DNA from: Haemonchus contortus
Lineage: Eukaryota > Nematoda > Chromadorea > Rhabditida > Trichostrongylidae
DNA: 64,000 nucleotides
Direction: 5' to 3'
Assembly: GCA_000469685.2 (NCBI GenBank)
Contig: LS997563.1
Coordinates: forward strand, 13,431,440 to 13,495,439
Shown: positions 1 through 14,426 of the stretch, in pieces
Numbering within the stretch: position 1 is the stretch's first letter
Layout of the letters: each line of letters begins with the position of its first letter
Made by a program: the position numbers and the translations under genes
The notes under the pieces: generated by a model
Databases searched by the model: none
What the model was told of the DNA's origin: nothing
Seen by the model: only the letters and a program-made list of their open reading frames with translations

Positions 1-1201
1 CAATTTAGAGCCTTGGTATTTCCTCTTGGGGGGTGATTTGCCTAATTTTCTGCTAAAGGCCTGCAAAAATTTAGCTGGGGATCATCTGTCGCTCTTGTAG
101 GTCCCTCACTCATGTTCCACAGATCAGTTGCATTGCCAACGATGAGATTATCCCCCCAATATAGCTCATACCTGACAGGAACATCATTTGGGGGTACTCA
201 GGACTCTTCCCATGGTGCTACTTCAGCTATCTCTATGTCATTGATTGCATTCCCATAGGACGGCATGCCTGTCATTCCACCCGAACAGCTTATTGTTCTT
301 ATAAGCCTTCTTTCGTCATCATTACTCTCATTCCATTCACTCCGTTCGTCGTTTGACGTTTTGTAGCAATTTACTGGAAGTCGCTTAGTCTTACCAAATT
401 GTGTTACATAGGAATTTGCTCTGGGCAACTACCTTATCTTCCTTTTTAATCAGGGAGGCCACAAGTTTTGGGAGGAGTCTTGGTGTATGCCTTAGAACAG
501 GTTTCCCAGTTTTTCTCAAATTCTCACTTTTGGGCTCTCGGGGAAATCGCTATTCGATCGAAATGTGACTTTTGACATTAAGAAATCCTCTCACCATTTG
601 TTGTTTTTTGTTTACAATCTGTATTTTGTAAACACGGCCTACAGGCTGCAGTACTCTGGAACCTTCCCGGAACGCCATAGGTCAGCAAGTCGATAACTGG
701 GCTAAGAAAACTCAAGTTAGGAAGCCAAGTTTTCCATCGAATCAAACCACCCATTTGCTTTGTTCTGGTAAACTCCTGATTCCTCTTCAGACAAGATGTA
801 ATTGATATCCCAAACCCAAATGGTCCTCAAATGAACCCTCAGTTATCTCCACATTATTGGAGACATCCCAAATAAGCTTTGGTTTCCCACAACACGTGAA
901 GTATTCAGGGAATATTCTCACCTTACATAGCCGCTTTGGGTAATGATCGCTACAATTATCCCAGCTGAGATCTCTTGGATATATCTAAGGAACTCCTCCC
1001 AGCATACTCTCCCATCCACACGCATAGTCCCCACCTCCCATCCACACGCATACTAGCTCTCGTGTTGGTAGTAAATCGTTCAAATAAGGAGAAAGAAGAA
1101 CTTTCCTCTGACAATCAAGCAACCTGCAAGGTGGAGCTTCTTTGTTCACCCGGGTCTTAAAATCGGGGGCTAGGCTATGACGTGGGAGGCTATCGGTTCC
1201 A
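1..1201. other. Upstream intergenic DNA, no gene recognised
   Basis: No protein family was recognised on either strand. A short minus-strand open frame at 198-428 is rich in Asn, Asp, Glu and Arg and continues into other frames, so it could be an exon of an unseen gene or a decayed element, but nothing supports a call. Confidence 0.4.
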
Positions 1202-1471
1202 ATGTTTCTTCCGTTGTTTGAACCGTTTGTAGGAGACTTGTGGGAGCCGACCCCTGAGAAGAAACGCCTGCGGGAAGCCCAGAAAGAGCTCCTTCTGAAT
1301 ATCAGTTCACCTAAAGCTCAGGAAGAGCTCCACCTGAATATCAGTTCACCTGGACGCAAACTTGGTGTTCGTCTGCCCAGTGGAAGCAATGTCTCCCATC
1401 CCCATGTTGTCGGTCGTGTGCCGGTTTATTTACTGCCAAACTTCACTGGCAGCTTTCAAATCCCACATTAA
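1202..1471 (+). CDS. Unidentified open frame with a 13-codon internal duplication
   Basis: An 89-codon open frame that I do not recognise. Its middle contains two tandem copies of a 39-bp unit (1280-1318 and 1319-1357), giving a 13-residue repeat centred on the shared string LNISSP. The 39-bp period keeps the frame, which is mildly in favour of coding, but there is no clear start context, no splice partner and no known domain. It ends about 390 bp before the beta-tubulin start codon. It could equally be chance open sequence around a minisatellite. Confidence 0.2.
   Translation: MFLPLFEPFVGDLWEPTPEKKRLREAQKELLLNISSPKAQEELHLNISSPGRKLGVRLPSGSNVSHPHVVGRVPVYLLPNFTGSFQIPH
1280..1357. repeat. Two-copy 39-bp tandem repeat
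   Basis: Two adjacent 39-bp units beginning CAGAAAGAGCTCC and CAGGAAGAGCTCC differ at only a few positions. The unit length is a multiple of three. Confidence 0.75.
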
Positions 1472-1684
1472 CCAGTATTTCCCTACCTTGCTCTCCCTGC
1501 ATTGCCTCTGTCTACCAAACCAGTGCCAATGCCATCCCATCCATAATGGGGCCGATGGACAGCGCGGGAAAGCAGCATCAGTGACGCGAGACAGTGTGGG
1601 TCGGGAAGAGATCCCAGAACGGCAGGCCACTTCGAATTTCGCGCTTCTTGCCGCCTGTGGGCGGGCCAACTCGGCCCCTCGCCG

Positions 1685-1735
1685 TTGATTGGCGGTGGTC
1701 GTCCGGGGCCGCCTTCCCTCGCGATTTCATTGGCT
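1685..1735 (+). promoter_or_regulatory. Probable beta-tubulin promoter segment with two ATTGG (inverted CCAAT) boxes
   Basis: A GC-rich stretch at about 1560-1760 precedes the beta-tubulin start. It carries GATTGG at 1687-1692 and CATTGG at 1728-1733, both readable as inverted CCAAT boxes. No clear TATA box is seen. The promoter role is inferred from position and composition only. Confidence 0.35.
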
Positions 1736-1803
1736 TCCCGCGACGGGCACCACCCGTTCATTTCATTTTTGTTTCGCGAATTTCTGTCTGACCGTGTGAG
1801 CTG

Positions 1804-1826
1804 TTCTCAGGCGGCCTTCGTTTCAG
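1804..1826 (+). promoter_or_regulatory. Candidate spliced-leader trans-splice acceptors of beta-tubulin
   Basis: TTCTCAG ends at 1810 and TTTCAG ends at 1826, 46 and 30 bp before the ATG at 1857. Both match nematode 3' splice sites and there is no matching 5' splice site upstream, so either could accept a spliced leader. Confidence 0.45.
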
Positions 1827-1856
1827 CCTTCTCAATCACACCAGTCCATCAGCAGA

Positions 1857-6988
<5,132 letters not shown>

Positions 6989-7324
6989 AGGAAGCATCTG
7001 CCCAACTCATTTATGCATCTCATTCCTTGCGGCTATTGTATTGCGCGTACTGCAAAAGTTTCTCTCAGTGGCTATTCTCAAAGCACTTTCTATTTGTGAT
7101 TTCAATATGTTCTGTACTCGCTGCTTATTATTTCTTCGTGAGCTTCCCGATGAGTAAAAGCGGATTATTATGCTTTAAAAGTGTTGTTTAGACGAGGAGT
7201 CCAGCAAATGACATTCGTTGAAGAGGACTGGGCTTGAGGTTTGGTTAATAGAAGTGCCCTCCCTCTTCCAAGCAGCCAAGATCTGAATTTAAAAAAAGTG
7301 ATTTTCCGAGGGGCGTGGATACAT
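6989..7324 (+). other. Beta-tubulin 3' flank and probable 3' UTR
   Basis: There is no AATAAA within the first 330 bp after the stop. AGTAAA at 7153-7158 is the nearest plausible polyadenylation-signal variant. Nothing else is seen. Confidence 0.4.
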
Positions 7325-7540
7325 ACGCGAGTCCGAAGATGCGCGCGGCGAAATTCGTGGTGATTCGAAGGGCTCTGCCGCCTATTATTGTGGCACAAAC
7401 TTGAAGTAAAGTAATTTGATAGGGCCAGCTTATGCTACTTATCTACCCTACCTCAAATTTGTGCCCCAATGATAGGCGTCGGAGCCGTTTAAATCGCTAC
7501 GAATTTCGCCGCATAGCTTGCCGCGTCCATCCAGAGTTGG
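7325..7540. mobile_element. Palindromic foldback element (family F), copy 1
   Basis: The left end GCGAGTCCGAAGATGCGCG and the right side with GAATTTCGCCGC and TTGCCGCG are reverse-complement related. The middle (CCTATTATTG ... CAATGATAGGCG) matches copies at 30.87-31.09 kb and 59.33-59.58 kb. This copy is diverged at its outer ends. Confidence 0.65.
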
Positions 7541-8348
7541 GTGAATGTTCCATTCCCCCTCCGAGTGACATCCAGGTTCTGTAGGTGCACGGATTTCGCG
7601 TTGCTGTACGCTTACGGATTGGGCCTATTGTTTCTGGAGCGCGACATTATACTGGAGGGTGGGTGATGTAGCCAGAGGCCATATTAGTGAAAGCAGGTTT
7701 TGATGTTCTTATATTCATGGAATTCCTGCCTCAATATCGAAGAAGTGAGATGCTGCTCAGCATCAATTTGAAACCCTAAAAATGGGTATAGGCTATTACA
7801 ACTGAGCCACTAAGGCTAGGCCATTTGGAAGAAGCAGTGCTACTGAGAGAGATTGAAAGGAGGTCCAATATAGCGAAAGAGAGGTAGGACTTGACACATA
7901 AAAGTACAGCATTACAATAGTTACACCCGGTATTTCCGTGGAAATGTTCTATAAACAAGATTTCCTGCTCTTGTTCGAGGTATTGGGCACTCGGAACGAA
8001 CCATTACGACTAAAAACTATTAAAATCGCTAAGGGATGGTCTTAACCAACAAACAGACAAAGGCAGGTCATAACACGAATTTCTTTTTTTCATTCGGAAT
8101 CAGAACTTCACTACACACCTAATTGGTAAGCACCACACCCTCGTTATGGTCTCGATTACCGTGTAGCAGCACAATGTCACATAAAAACACACTGCGTTCT
8201 GCAACTTCACCTTGAAGTCATGAAAGTAAGACTCAAAAACGGCTGGAAAAAATGGAGGAGGATACCTGCGTGCTACATGCAGTGAGTTCGAGAGCAGACT
8301 TTGCACCTCTGTGCATGCCAATGGGGGATATTTTGAAAGGTGTTTGTA
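7541..8348. other. Intergenic, nothing recognised
   Basis: No coding frame of note, no repeat shared with the rest of the window, and no RNA gene was recognised. Confidence 0.5.
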
Positions 8349-8902
8349 CGAGGTTGATGCACAGTTACTGCGGATTTTTTTCGGCAAGTTTTACTTACAG
8401 AAACGAGTATTTAGCAAAAGCATGCTCAAATAGTTGCTCCGGGACGTATCCACCATCTGCGCCAAGGGCTCCCTCCCATTTGCTAGGCAGTCAAATTCCA
8501 CAGGTGGAGAATTTTCGATTCTTGGAGGGATCCACGCGTTGACGTTGGCCATCTTCGCCGAATGTTCTGTTCACTAGCCTACTTTTCAACGGACGATTGG
8601 TTATAATCTATAGGAGTTGGTGAATAAGGCGGACGTAGAAGCAGCTTCCATTGCTTATTCGGCTTTGGCTGGTTGTTCCGTCGTCGAGAAATTTGTTGAG
8701 ATCACTTTAGGACCAAGCCACCTTCCAAACTTTCTCAAAGTGACAGAGCATAATGTGGCATATTCGGAGATGACTTTCAAGACATATTTCTGTTAAGGAA
8801 AGCGAGAAGATTATTTCTACAGAAATTACGACTTCAAAAGTCTAATTTTATCGAGAAAAAAGAGGCCACGAAAAAATCTTCAGTAATTATGCATCGACCT
8901 AT
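8349..8902 (-). mobile_element. Internally deleted mariner element, copy 1
   Basis: Bounded by AGGTTGATGCACAGTTACTG on the left and TAATTATGCATCGACCT on the right. Read on the minus strand it aligns along its length with the element at 58593-59169. It contains broken remnants of the transposase C-terminal region (the PYSP to DYH area) fused to an N-terminal fragment, with many stops. It cannot encode a transposase. Confidence 0.82.
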
Positions 8903-8937
8903 TGTCATGTTCTTGTACATGATATCAGCAAGTGAAG

Positions 8938-9237
8938 GGCGGAGGTGGTGTAGTGGCAAGTGATACTGTATCACACGCACGGTCAGAGGTTCGAATTCCG
9001 GATCGATAAACGTCTAGGCCGACCAAGCCTTCCGTCCCTTCGGGGTTGGTTAATTGGTAGCAGACTCGTCTGGGAGGATAAAAGCACTGACTTGTACATC
9101 GGCTGGCCACCGCAAGTCATTGTATAGGCCACATACGTACTCATTACGCCACTACGATTCTGAATGGAAGTCGAGTGCGGGGGCTCATCCCCCAGACGGG
9201 ATTAATTAACGCCAAAAACTTTGTCCTTTATTTAGCC
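8938..9237 (+). mobile_element. tRNA-derived SINE, copy 1
   Basis: The head carries an A box TGGTGTAGTGG (8946-8956) and a B box GGTTCGAATTCC (8988-8999), spaced as in a tRNA promoter, but it does not fold as a tRNA beyond that. The body continues through the conserved strings GACTCGTCTGGGAGGATAAA and GTATAGGCCACATACG to a T-rich end. TATCAGC occurs just left (8923-8929) and right (9238-9244), a possible target duplication. This is one of the best-preserved copies. Confidence 0.85.
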
Positions 9238-9344
9238 TATCAGCGAATGTAAATATAGATTTCATTGTTATTTCTAGTCAAGAAGCTTAAGATTCATTGC
9301 AATGAATAGGCGCTCATAATTCTGACACCATGAAAATATATTAC

Positions 9345-9395
9345 GTATATAAATATATATATATATATAAGTATGTATGTATATATACAAAATAC
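9345..9395. repeat. TA/GTAT microsatellite
   Basis: Run of TA dinucleotides passing into GTAT repeats. A second TA-rich tract lies at about 9705-9780, directly left of a mariner copy. Confidence 0.85.
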
Positions 9396-9507
9396 ATGGA
9401 TCTGAAGTAGGCAACAATTAGAGTCCCCTCGCACTTTACCACTATTAAGTATGCCAGAACGCCGGATGTATTAATCGCAATGACGTGTTCATTCCAGAGG
9501 AACGTTG

Positions 9508-9660
9508 AATGTTGGAAGGTGGTAAGCATTTCGTCGTCTGCCCTCCGGAACTGGTTCCACACAGCGTATAGGGGTGATGGGAAGTGATGGAGCTTAATCA
9601 CTGACTGATACGCCACTACTCCATTCTCACTTATGGTTGCCATGATTGTTCAAAATGATT
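9508..9660 (-). repeat. Dispersed repeat family I, copy 1
   Basis: Shares GGAAGGTGGTAA...CATTTCGTCGTC, CCGGAACTGGTTCC and CTGATACGCCAC with 10464-10590 in the same orientation. The two copies flank the mariner element at 9783-10357. The nature of the family is not recognised. Confidence 0.7.
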
Positions 9661-9782
9661 CTTTCCTTCTGCGAAAAACACCATCTTCTTTAACTTAATT
9701 TTTATTATATATACATACAGTCATATATAATATATGGTATATATTATACATATATGTAGTATAGTATATAAATATATGTATA

Positions 9783-10357
9783 ATAGGTTGATGTATAACT
9801 GTTGCTGATTTTTTCAAAGCTTCTTTTCTCTCGACACAATTTGAATATTGAATTTGGGATTTTTGTAGAAATAATCATCTCGCTTTCCTTAACAGAAATA
9901 TATCTAGAAAGTCATCTTCATATAAGCCAAATTATGTCCTATTACTACGAGAATGTTGGAAGGCAGCACACTCATAAGGTGATCTCAACGAAATCCTCGG
10001 CGATGGAACAGACAGCCAAAGCCGAACAACGAATGGAATCTACTTCTGCGGTAGCCCTATTCACCAACAGATACTCCTATGGATTATCACGTTGACCGCC
10101 CGTTGAAAAATAGGTTAACGAACAGAACTTTCGACGAAATGAATGGCTTGATGGCCAGTGTCAAAGCGTGATCGCCTCCAACAATCGAACATCTTTGCCT
10201 GTGGAATCCGACCGCTTAACAAATGGGAAGCAGTGCTTGAGGTAGATGGTGAATATATTCCAGAGCAATCATTTGAACATGTTTTTGATAGGTATTTCTA
10301 TCGCTTCTTCAGGTAAAATTTTCTGAAAAAAATCGAAATAACTATGCATCAACCTAA
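9783..10357 (+). mobile_element. Internally deleted mariner element, copy 2
   Basis: Starts AGGTTGATGTATAACTGTTG after a TA-rich tract and ends AACTATGCATCAACCTAA. It matches the 58593-59169 element throughout. In one frame the N-terminal string YYEN is followed after about 100 bp by remnants of the mariner C-terminal domain, interrupted by TGA and TAG. The catalytic middle is missing. Confidence 0.85.
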
Positions 10358-10463
10358 TGTTATACAGTTATGAACATATGTTTATGTTATTTAGTTATTA
10401 AGGTTATACATGTATTTTTACAAATATACACACACCTAAAGTTATTAACAGAAGCGTCGATCA

Positions 10464-10590
10464 TTGGAAGGTGGTAATCATTTCGTCGTCTTGGCTCCGG
10501 AACTGGTTCCGTACCGAATAAGGACGGTGGCGCGTGATCACTGATACGCCACAACTCCATTCTCACTATTGTTACCATAATTGTTTAGAA
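10464..10590 (-). repeat. Dispersed repeat family I, copy 2
   Basis: Second copy of the 9508-9660 repeat, shorter by small internal deletions. Confidence 0.7.
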
Positions 10591-10796
10591 GAAATATTCC
10601 CTTCTGCAATCAACGTCATGTTCCTTGATTTTGTTTAATTTAATTATAATTATTATAATTAGTAGTTTAATTTGTCTTCGCTGATCTTTACTCGTTGGAA
10701 GAATCAAAAGAAAAACATTAGTCCAGTAGAACAATAGGTGCTGCTAACGAAACACTCTTCTTTCTCCGCTCGAGCCTACTACTCTTGACTCCCACA
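10591..10796. other. AT-rich spacer
   Basis: Contains short TAATTA and ATTATAATTA motifs; nothing else is seen. Confidence 0.4.
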
Positions 10797-11064
10797 TCAG
10801 TCCCGTCTGAGGGGTGCTCCCCGCACTCGACTTCCATTCTGAATCGTGGTGGCGTAATGAGTGCGTATGTGGCCTATACAATGACTTGCGGTGGCCAGCC
10901 GATGTACAATTCAGTATTTTTATCCTCCTAGACGAATGTGGTACCAATTAACCGACCCCGGAAGCATGGAAAGTTGGTTGGCCTAGGCGGGCATCGATCT
11001 GGGATTCGAACCTCTGACCGTGCATGCGAGTTAGTGCGCCACTTGCCACTACACCACTTCCGCC
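10797..11064 (-). mobile_element. tRNA-derived SINE, copy 2
   Basis: Reverse orientation. The B box appears as GGGATTCGAACC and the A box as CCACTACACCACTTCC near 11045-11060. The body strings CATACGCACTC and CTCGACTTCCATTCTGAATC (in reverse sense) match the other copies. Confidence 0.85.
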
Positions 11065-11092
11065 CTTTTGAATACATAGGCAGAAGAATTGG

Positions 11093-11616
11093 TCATTCAA
11101 AGGCACAGTTCACGATAATTTCGAGGTACCCGTTTTTATCAAAAAGTGGGAGTATATAGATTGGGAATAGTTCATCGATAGTGAAGAAAGCAAGAGAATT
11201 CACCGATTCCGTGAAAAATATGGCTCCTCTAAAGGAGGGAAAATAGAGGTTGGACGAGACTGCCATGACGTAAATGACATAGGAGGGGTATTCGGACGAG
11301 CTTTTAGTTCTTGCAATTGCGCAAAGAGCTGACTACATCAAGCCAGAACTGTACAGAACTGTCATTCATGTCGCTATGTACATGACAAGTTGTTTGAATT
11401 TCCCATATTAGTTTCCCCACGAATGGTGCAGCCTCTACAAAGCCGTTGAAACTCGACCGAAGATACACACGGGCCAGTCTTTGAGCCTTTATAACTCCCT
11501 GACTAGACCATTTTCCGACCTAATAGTGCCAGATATGCTATACGCGGGGACCTCAAATTCATCCTGTTCGATAATCTCTGAAACAATTTCTATCGTGAAC
11601 TGTGCCATTAATGCAG
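11093..11616 (+). mobile_element. MITE group B, copy 1
   Basis: Begins AAAGGCACAGTTCACGATAA and ends TATCGTGAACTGTGCC. The interior (GAATAGTTCATCGATAGTGAAG ... CTTTATAACTCCCTGACTAG) differs from group A but matches copies at 42.0, 46.7, 47.2 and 50.6 kb. It has no coding capacity. It ends about 340 bp before the cysteine dioxygenase start. Confidence 0.87.
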
Positions 11617-11950
11617 AAAGTACATCAAAAAAAGAATTCCAGATGACCCTGGCAAGCAGGTAATTTCAAATCCTTCCATTTGATGTACTTTTCTGTGGCA
11701 AGGTCAGGCAACTGGTATCAATCATCTGACCTGTAGCCTCTTCCTTTACCTTGACAGCTGCAGGTTTTCAATGACATCTGTAATGTATGGCATTACATGG
11801 CATTTTCGGTAGGCCAGTCAGCATCGTCATCACGTGAACAACCCTTAGCTGCTTACTTCTATTCACTTCTTTGCGCACCATATTTCACCCGAAGGACTCA
11901 TTCTTCACATCTGATTCTCACATGTGAATATGAATTAAATCAGTCAATGC
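11617..11950 (+). other. Cysteine dioxygenase upstream region
   Basis: Presumed promoter-proximal DNA by position. No TATA box or other recognised motif. Confidence 0.35.
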
Positions 11951-11957
11951 ACTTCAG
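11951..11957 (+). promoter_or_regulatory. Candidate trans-splice acceptor of cysteine dioxygenase
   Basis: ACTTCAG ends two bases before the ATG at 11960. Short leaders of this kind are typical of spliced-leader trans-splicing in nematodes. An earlier ATG at 11947 runs into a stop after nine codons, which supports the start at 11960. Confidence 0.5.
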
Positions 11958-11959
11958 TT

Positions 11960-13694
11960 ATGGTAACCCTCACTGAGTTGGTCGGAGCATTACGACAGAT
12001 ATTCGCTAATGGCGAGGTGGATGTGGCTGAGGTGATGGCCCTCCTGGAGTCATATAAAAGTAATCCAGATGAATGGAAGCAATATGCCATCTTCGACGAG
12101 CACAAGTAAAAAGTATCTTTGATAATCATCAAAGACAAGCCACGCTATCCTCCTAGGTACACCCGCAATCTCGTCGACATCGGCAACGGCAAATACAATT
12201 TAATGCTCCTTTGTTGGGGTCCTGGCATGGGAAGTAGGTGAGTAATGCTTTAATTGTATTATTATTTCTTATTATTATTTGAACAAAACTCATATTAAAA
12301 TGCCTAACCGGTAGATTGACTTAACGTTTCTTCAGTATTCATGATCACACGGATGCACACTGTTTTGTGAAGATTCTTGATGGTGCACTGCTTGAGACGA
12401 AGTATGAGTGGCCTGAAACTGACGACCTCGAAGCTCCACTGAGAAAGTTAGAACAGAATCGCTACGATGAAAATGGCGTATCATATATGAGCGGTATGTT
12501 TTCAGAATGCACTCAATTTATACGATCACCAGTTGTCCTGCGCACGATATCCATATACTAACCGAGGCAATCCAAAAAATCAAAAAAAAACTCGGAATCA
12601 TTAATTTTTATGTTAACCCTCACCATTGTGGGAGACCTATGCTTCACTGGAAATGAAGTAGAAATTTATTTGCATTCTGGTCATCTATCCGCATCCTTCG
12701 CACAAGTATTTGATAGCATACCAGACGATCTCGATGGTGAATATATTGTTTGATGGAATTTCATGCAAAAATCATCTTAAGCCGGTCTAAGTTTAATATA
12801 TTCGCGCAAAGCCCGCCCCCGTTGGGCGGAGTTTACATCAGACACCTGCCATTAGCTTTCCCAACTTGCTGCCTGCATCTCTGCCAAGTTTGAACGCTCC
12901 AAGTCCAAGTCCACTATTTTTGCGAAAAACTCACTCGCATTGGGTGGAGTTTACACCCGTCACCTACCATTAGCTTCCCATCTTGCCGCCTACATTTCTG
13001 CCTAATTTTAAGGCAAATTGTTTCTAGGATGAATCGGTCATGAAACAAGTTGCTAAAAGAGTTCGATTTCAGATAAACTTGGTCTTCATCGTATGGAGAA
13101 TCCAAGCCATTCTGATGCAGCCGTCTCACTGCATCTTTATGTTCCACCTTACGAAGCCTGCAATGTCTTTGATGAAGTAAGTACATGTGTATACCACGCG
13201 GATCTGACCGCTCCTAACCGTAGGTGGATTTAGGGCATTTATCAGATTGTTAGCTGAAGGAGCGCTAAATCTCGTCGCTTGGGCTAAAAGGTGGTATTGA
13301 CTTTATTTATTTGTGTTGTTGGCAGAACACTGATAAAAGCAAATTCGAATATCGAGTGCACGCAAATCATAATCTAATCGTATCGCTATAGAAACCAAAT
13401 ATTCCCATATTCCTATATATACAAATCGAATCGAGCTCTCTTTCTTCTTGTGTTGGAGTTGATGCGCCTCCTGCATTCTCCCAAGTTCAAAGGCTCTAAA
13501 CCAAGGAAGTAGAGGCTACTGATTTCTAGGGAACCACACACACCGACACAGTTGTTGCATTTCTTGCCCGCTATGAGCGGAGCCTTGCTCAAGTCCGGTG
13601 TGTTCGAGTAACATGTATCATTCCCCTCTCATTTCAACTTTACTGCGTGTTTTCATTCAAGTTATGCGCATTTCATGGTCCGTTTCCTACATAA
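11960..13694 (+). CDS. cdo-1: Cysteine dioxygenase, type I (5 exons)
   Basis: This mononuclear iron enzyme oxidises L-cysteine to cysteine sulfinate in the cytosol, the entry to sulfate and taurine production. Exons: 11960-12105, 12157-12237, 12336-12493, 13073-13176 and probably 13530-13694. The first four give 163 residues in one frame. The iron ligands are the two His of [10 protein letters not shown] and the His of LHRMEN. The Cys of the same HDHTDAHC string and the Tyr of SLHLY form the family's thioether cofactor, and the substrate-binding Tyr and Arg are in KYTRNLVD. The His of SLHLY is also kept. The last exon is weakly conserved: it begins after TTTCTAG and carries [12 protein letters not shown], which may correspond to the family's final beta strand. 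A total of about 217 residues compares with about 200 in mammals. Intron 3 (12494-13072) carries two satellite-like units. The symbol follows the C. elegans name. Confidence 0.93.
12801..13016 (-). repeat. Two diverged satellite units in cysteine dioxygenase intron 3
   Basis: Two tandem copies of a roughly 118-bp unit: TTGGGCGGAGTTTACA at 12822 recurs as TTGGGTGGAGTTTACA at 12940. The reverse complement matches the satellite at the right end of the window in order: GTCCAAG, the GAACGCTC and CAAATTTGG-like segment, the CTGCCGCCTG-like segment, and GGGCGGAG. A third partial unit may lie at about 13455-13505 in intron 4. Confidence 0.8.
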
Positions 13695-13904
13695 CCCCTA
13701 CGAACCCGCGGACGGGATTCAGTTCAGCACGTCTGAATTTGAAATTTTCCTCGCACACCCGCCTCTTGAGATACGGGTCACGATAAAAAGTGTTTCTGAG
13801 TTCTTTCCCTAGGAATACCTACTGACCCCCAAGGGTAACAGGAAGGAAGCTGTCGAGTCCCAAAACTAAACAGCTAACAAAGGGAGCCCCGTTACAGGAT
13901 CGCT
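13695..13904 (+). other. Cysteine dioxygenase 3' flank
   Basis: No AATAAA is seen; GATAAA at about 13782 is a possible weak variant. The exact transcript end cannot be placed. Confidence 0.3.
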
Positions 13905-14426
13905 CGGACTTCCCGCCCCTCTATCGATGTCACGTCAGACGAGTGTCGGGGCGATACTACGGTAGATTGCAATATTCGTTTTAGGACCCACACACAATCA
14001 GCTGACCTCCTAGTAATGAGGCGATGATTTACTCCTATTCTTTCACTCTCTGCTATCCTTTTTGCTGCTGCGACCCCTACTCTAATTTTCCATCTGAAGG
14101 GTCGGAGAAAGGTGGATATTTTGCTATTACTAGGGTTTTTTTGTTAACTTATGCTTATGCGTGTATGACCTTTTGCTTGCTGTAATCAGCTATTCGCACC
14201 ACGACCCACACGTAGGCAATGACAAACATTATATAGCTCGTCCGAACGCCCCATTTTTTTCATTTTTCTGGTCTCATTCTCGTCCCCCTTTTCACGACTT
14301 TTTGAAGCCTTTTTTCACTCTAACAACACCGATTCACGCAGTTTCTCCGCACAATCATGCATCTTATATTACATTTTTCGTCATAATCTGGACCACCCAA
14401 AATTATCGTGAACTGTGCCTTCGAAG
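13905..14426 (-). mobile_element. MITE group A, copy 2
   Basis: Reverse-oriented relative to the beta-tubulin intron copy. It ends AATTATCGTGAACTGTGCCT, and the left side matches the opposite end of copy 1 in reverse (CCCGCCCCTCTATCGATGTCACG) but lacks the terminal repeat, so this copy is truncated on the left. Confidence 0.8.

Noticed and set aside
1362..1791. Several overlapping frames before beta-tubulin on both strands
   Set aside because: The GC-rich promoter-like region keeps many frames open; none has coding features.
8252..8542. 96-codon plus-strand open frame
   Set aside because: It lies mostly inside the reversed mariner remnant and is antisense to it.
8938..9010. tRNA gene (A and B boxes present)
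   Set aside because: The same head occurs in over a dozen dispersed copies fused to a constant non-tRNA body, and the acceptor and anticodon stems do not fold properly. It is the head of a SINE. The same applies to the heads at 16.3, 17.4 and 28.4 kb and the reverse copies.
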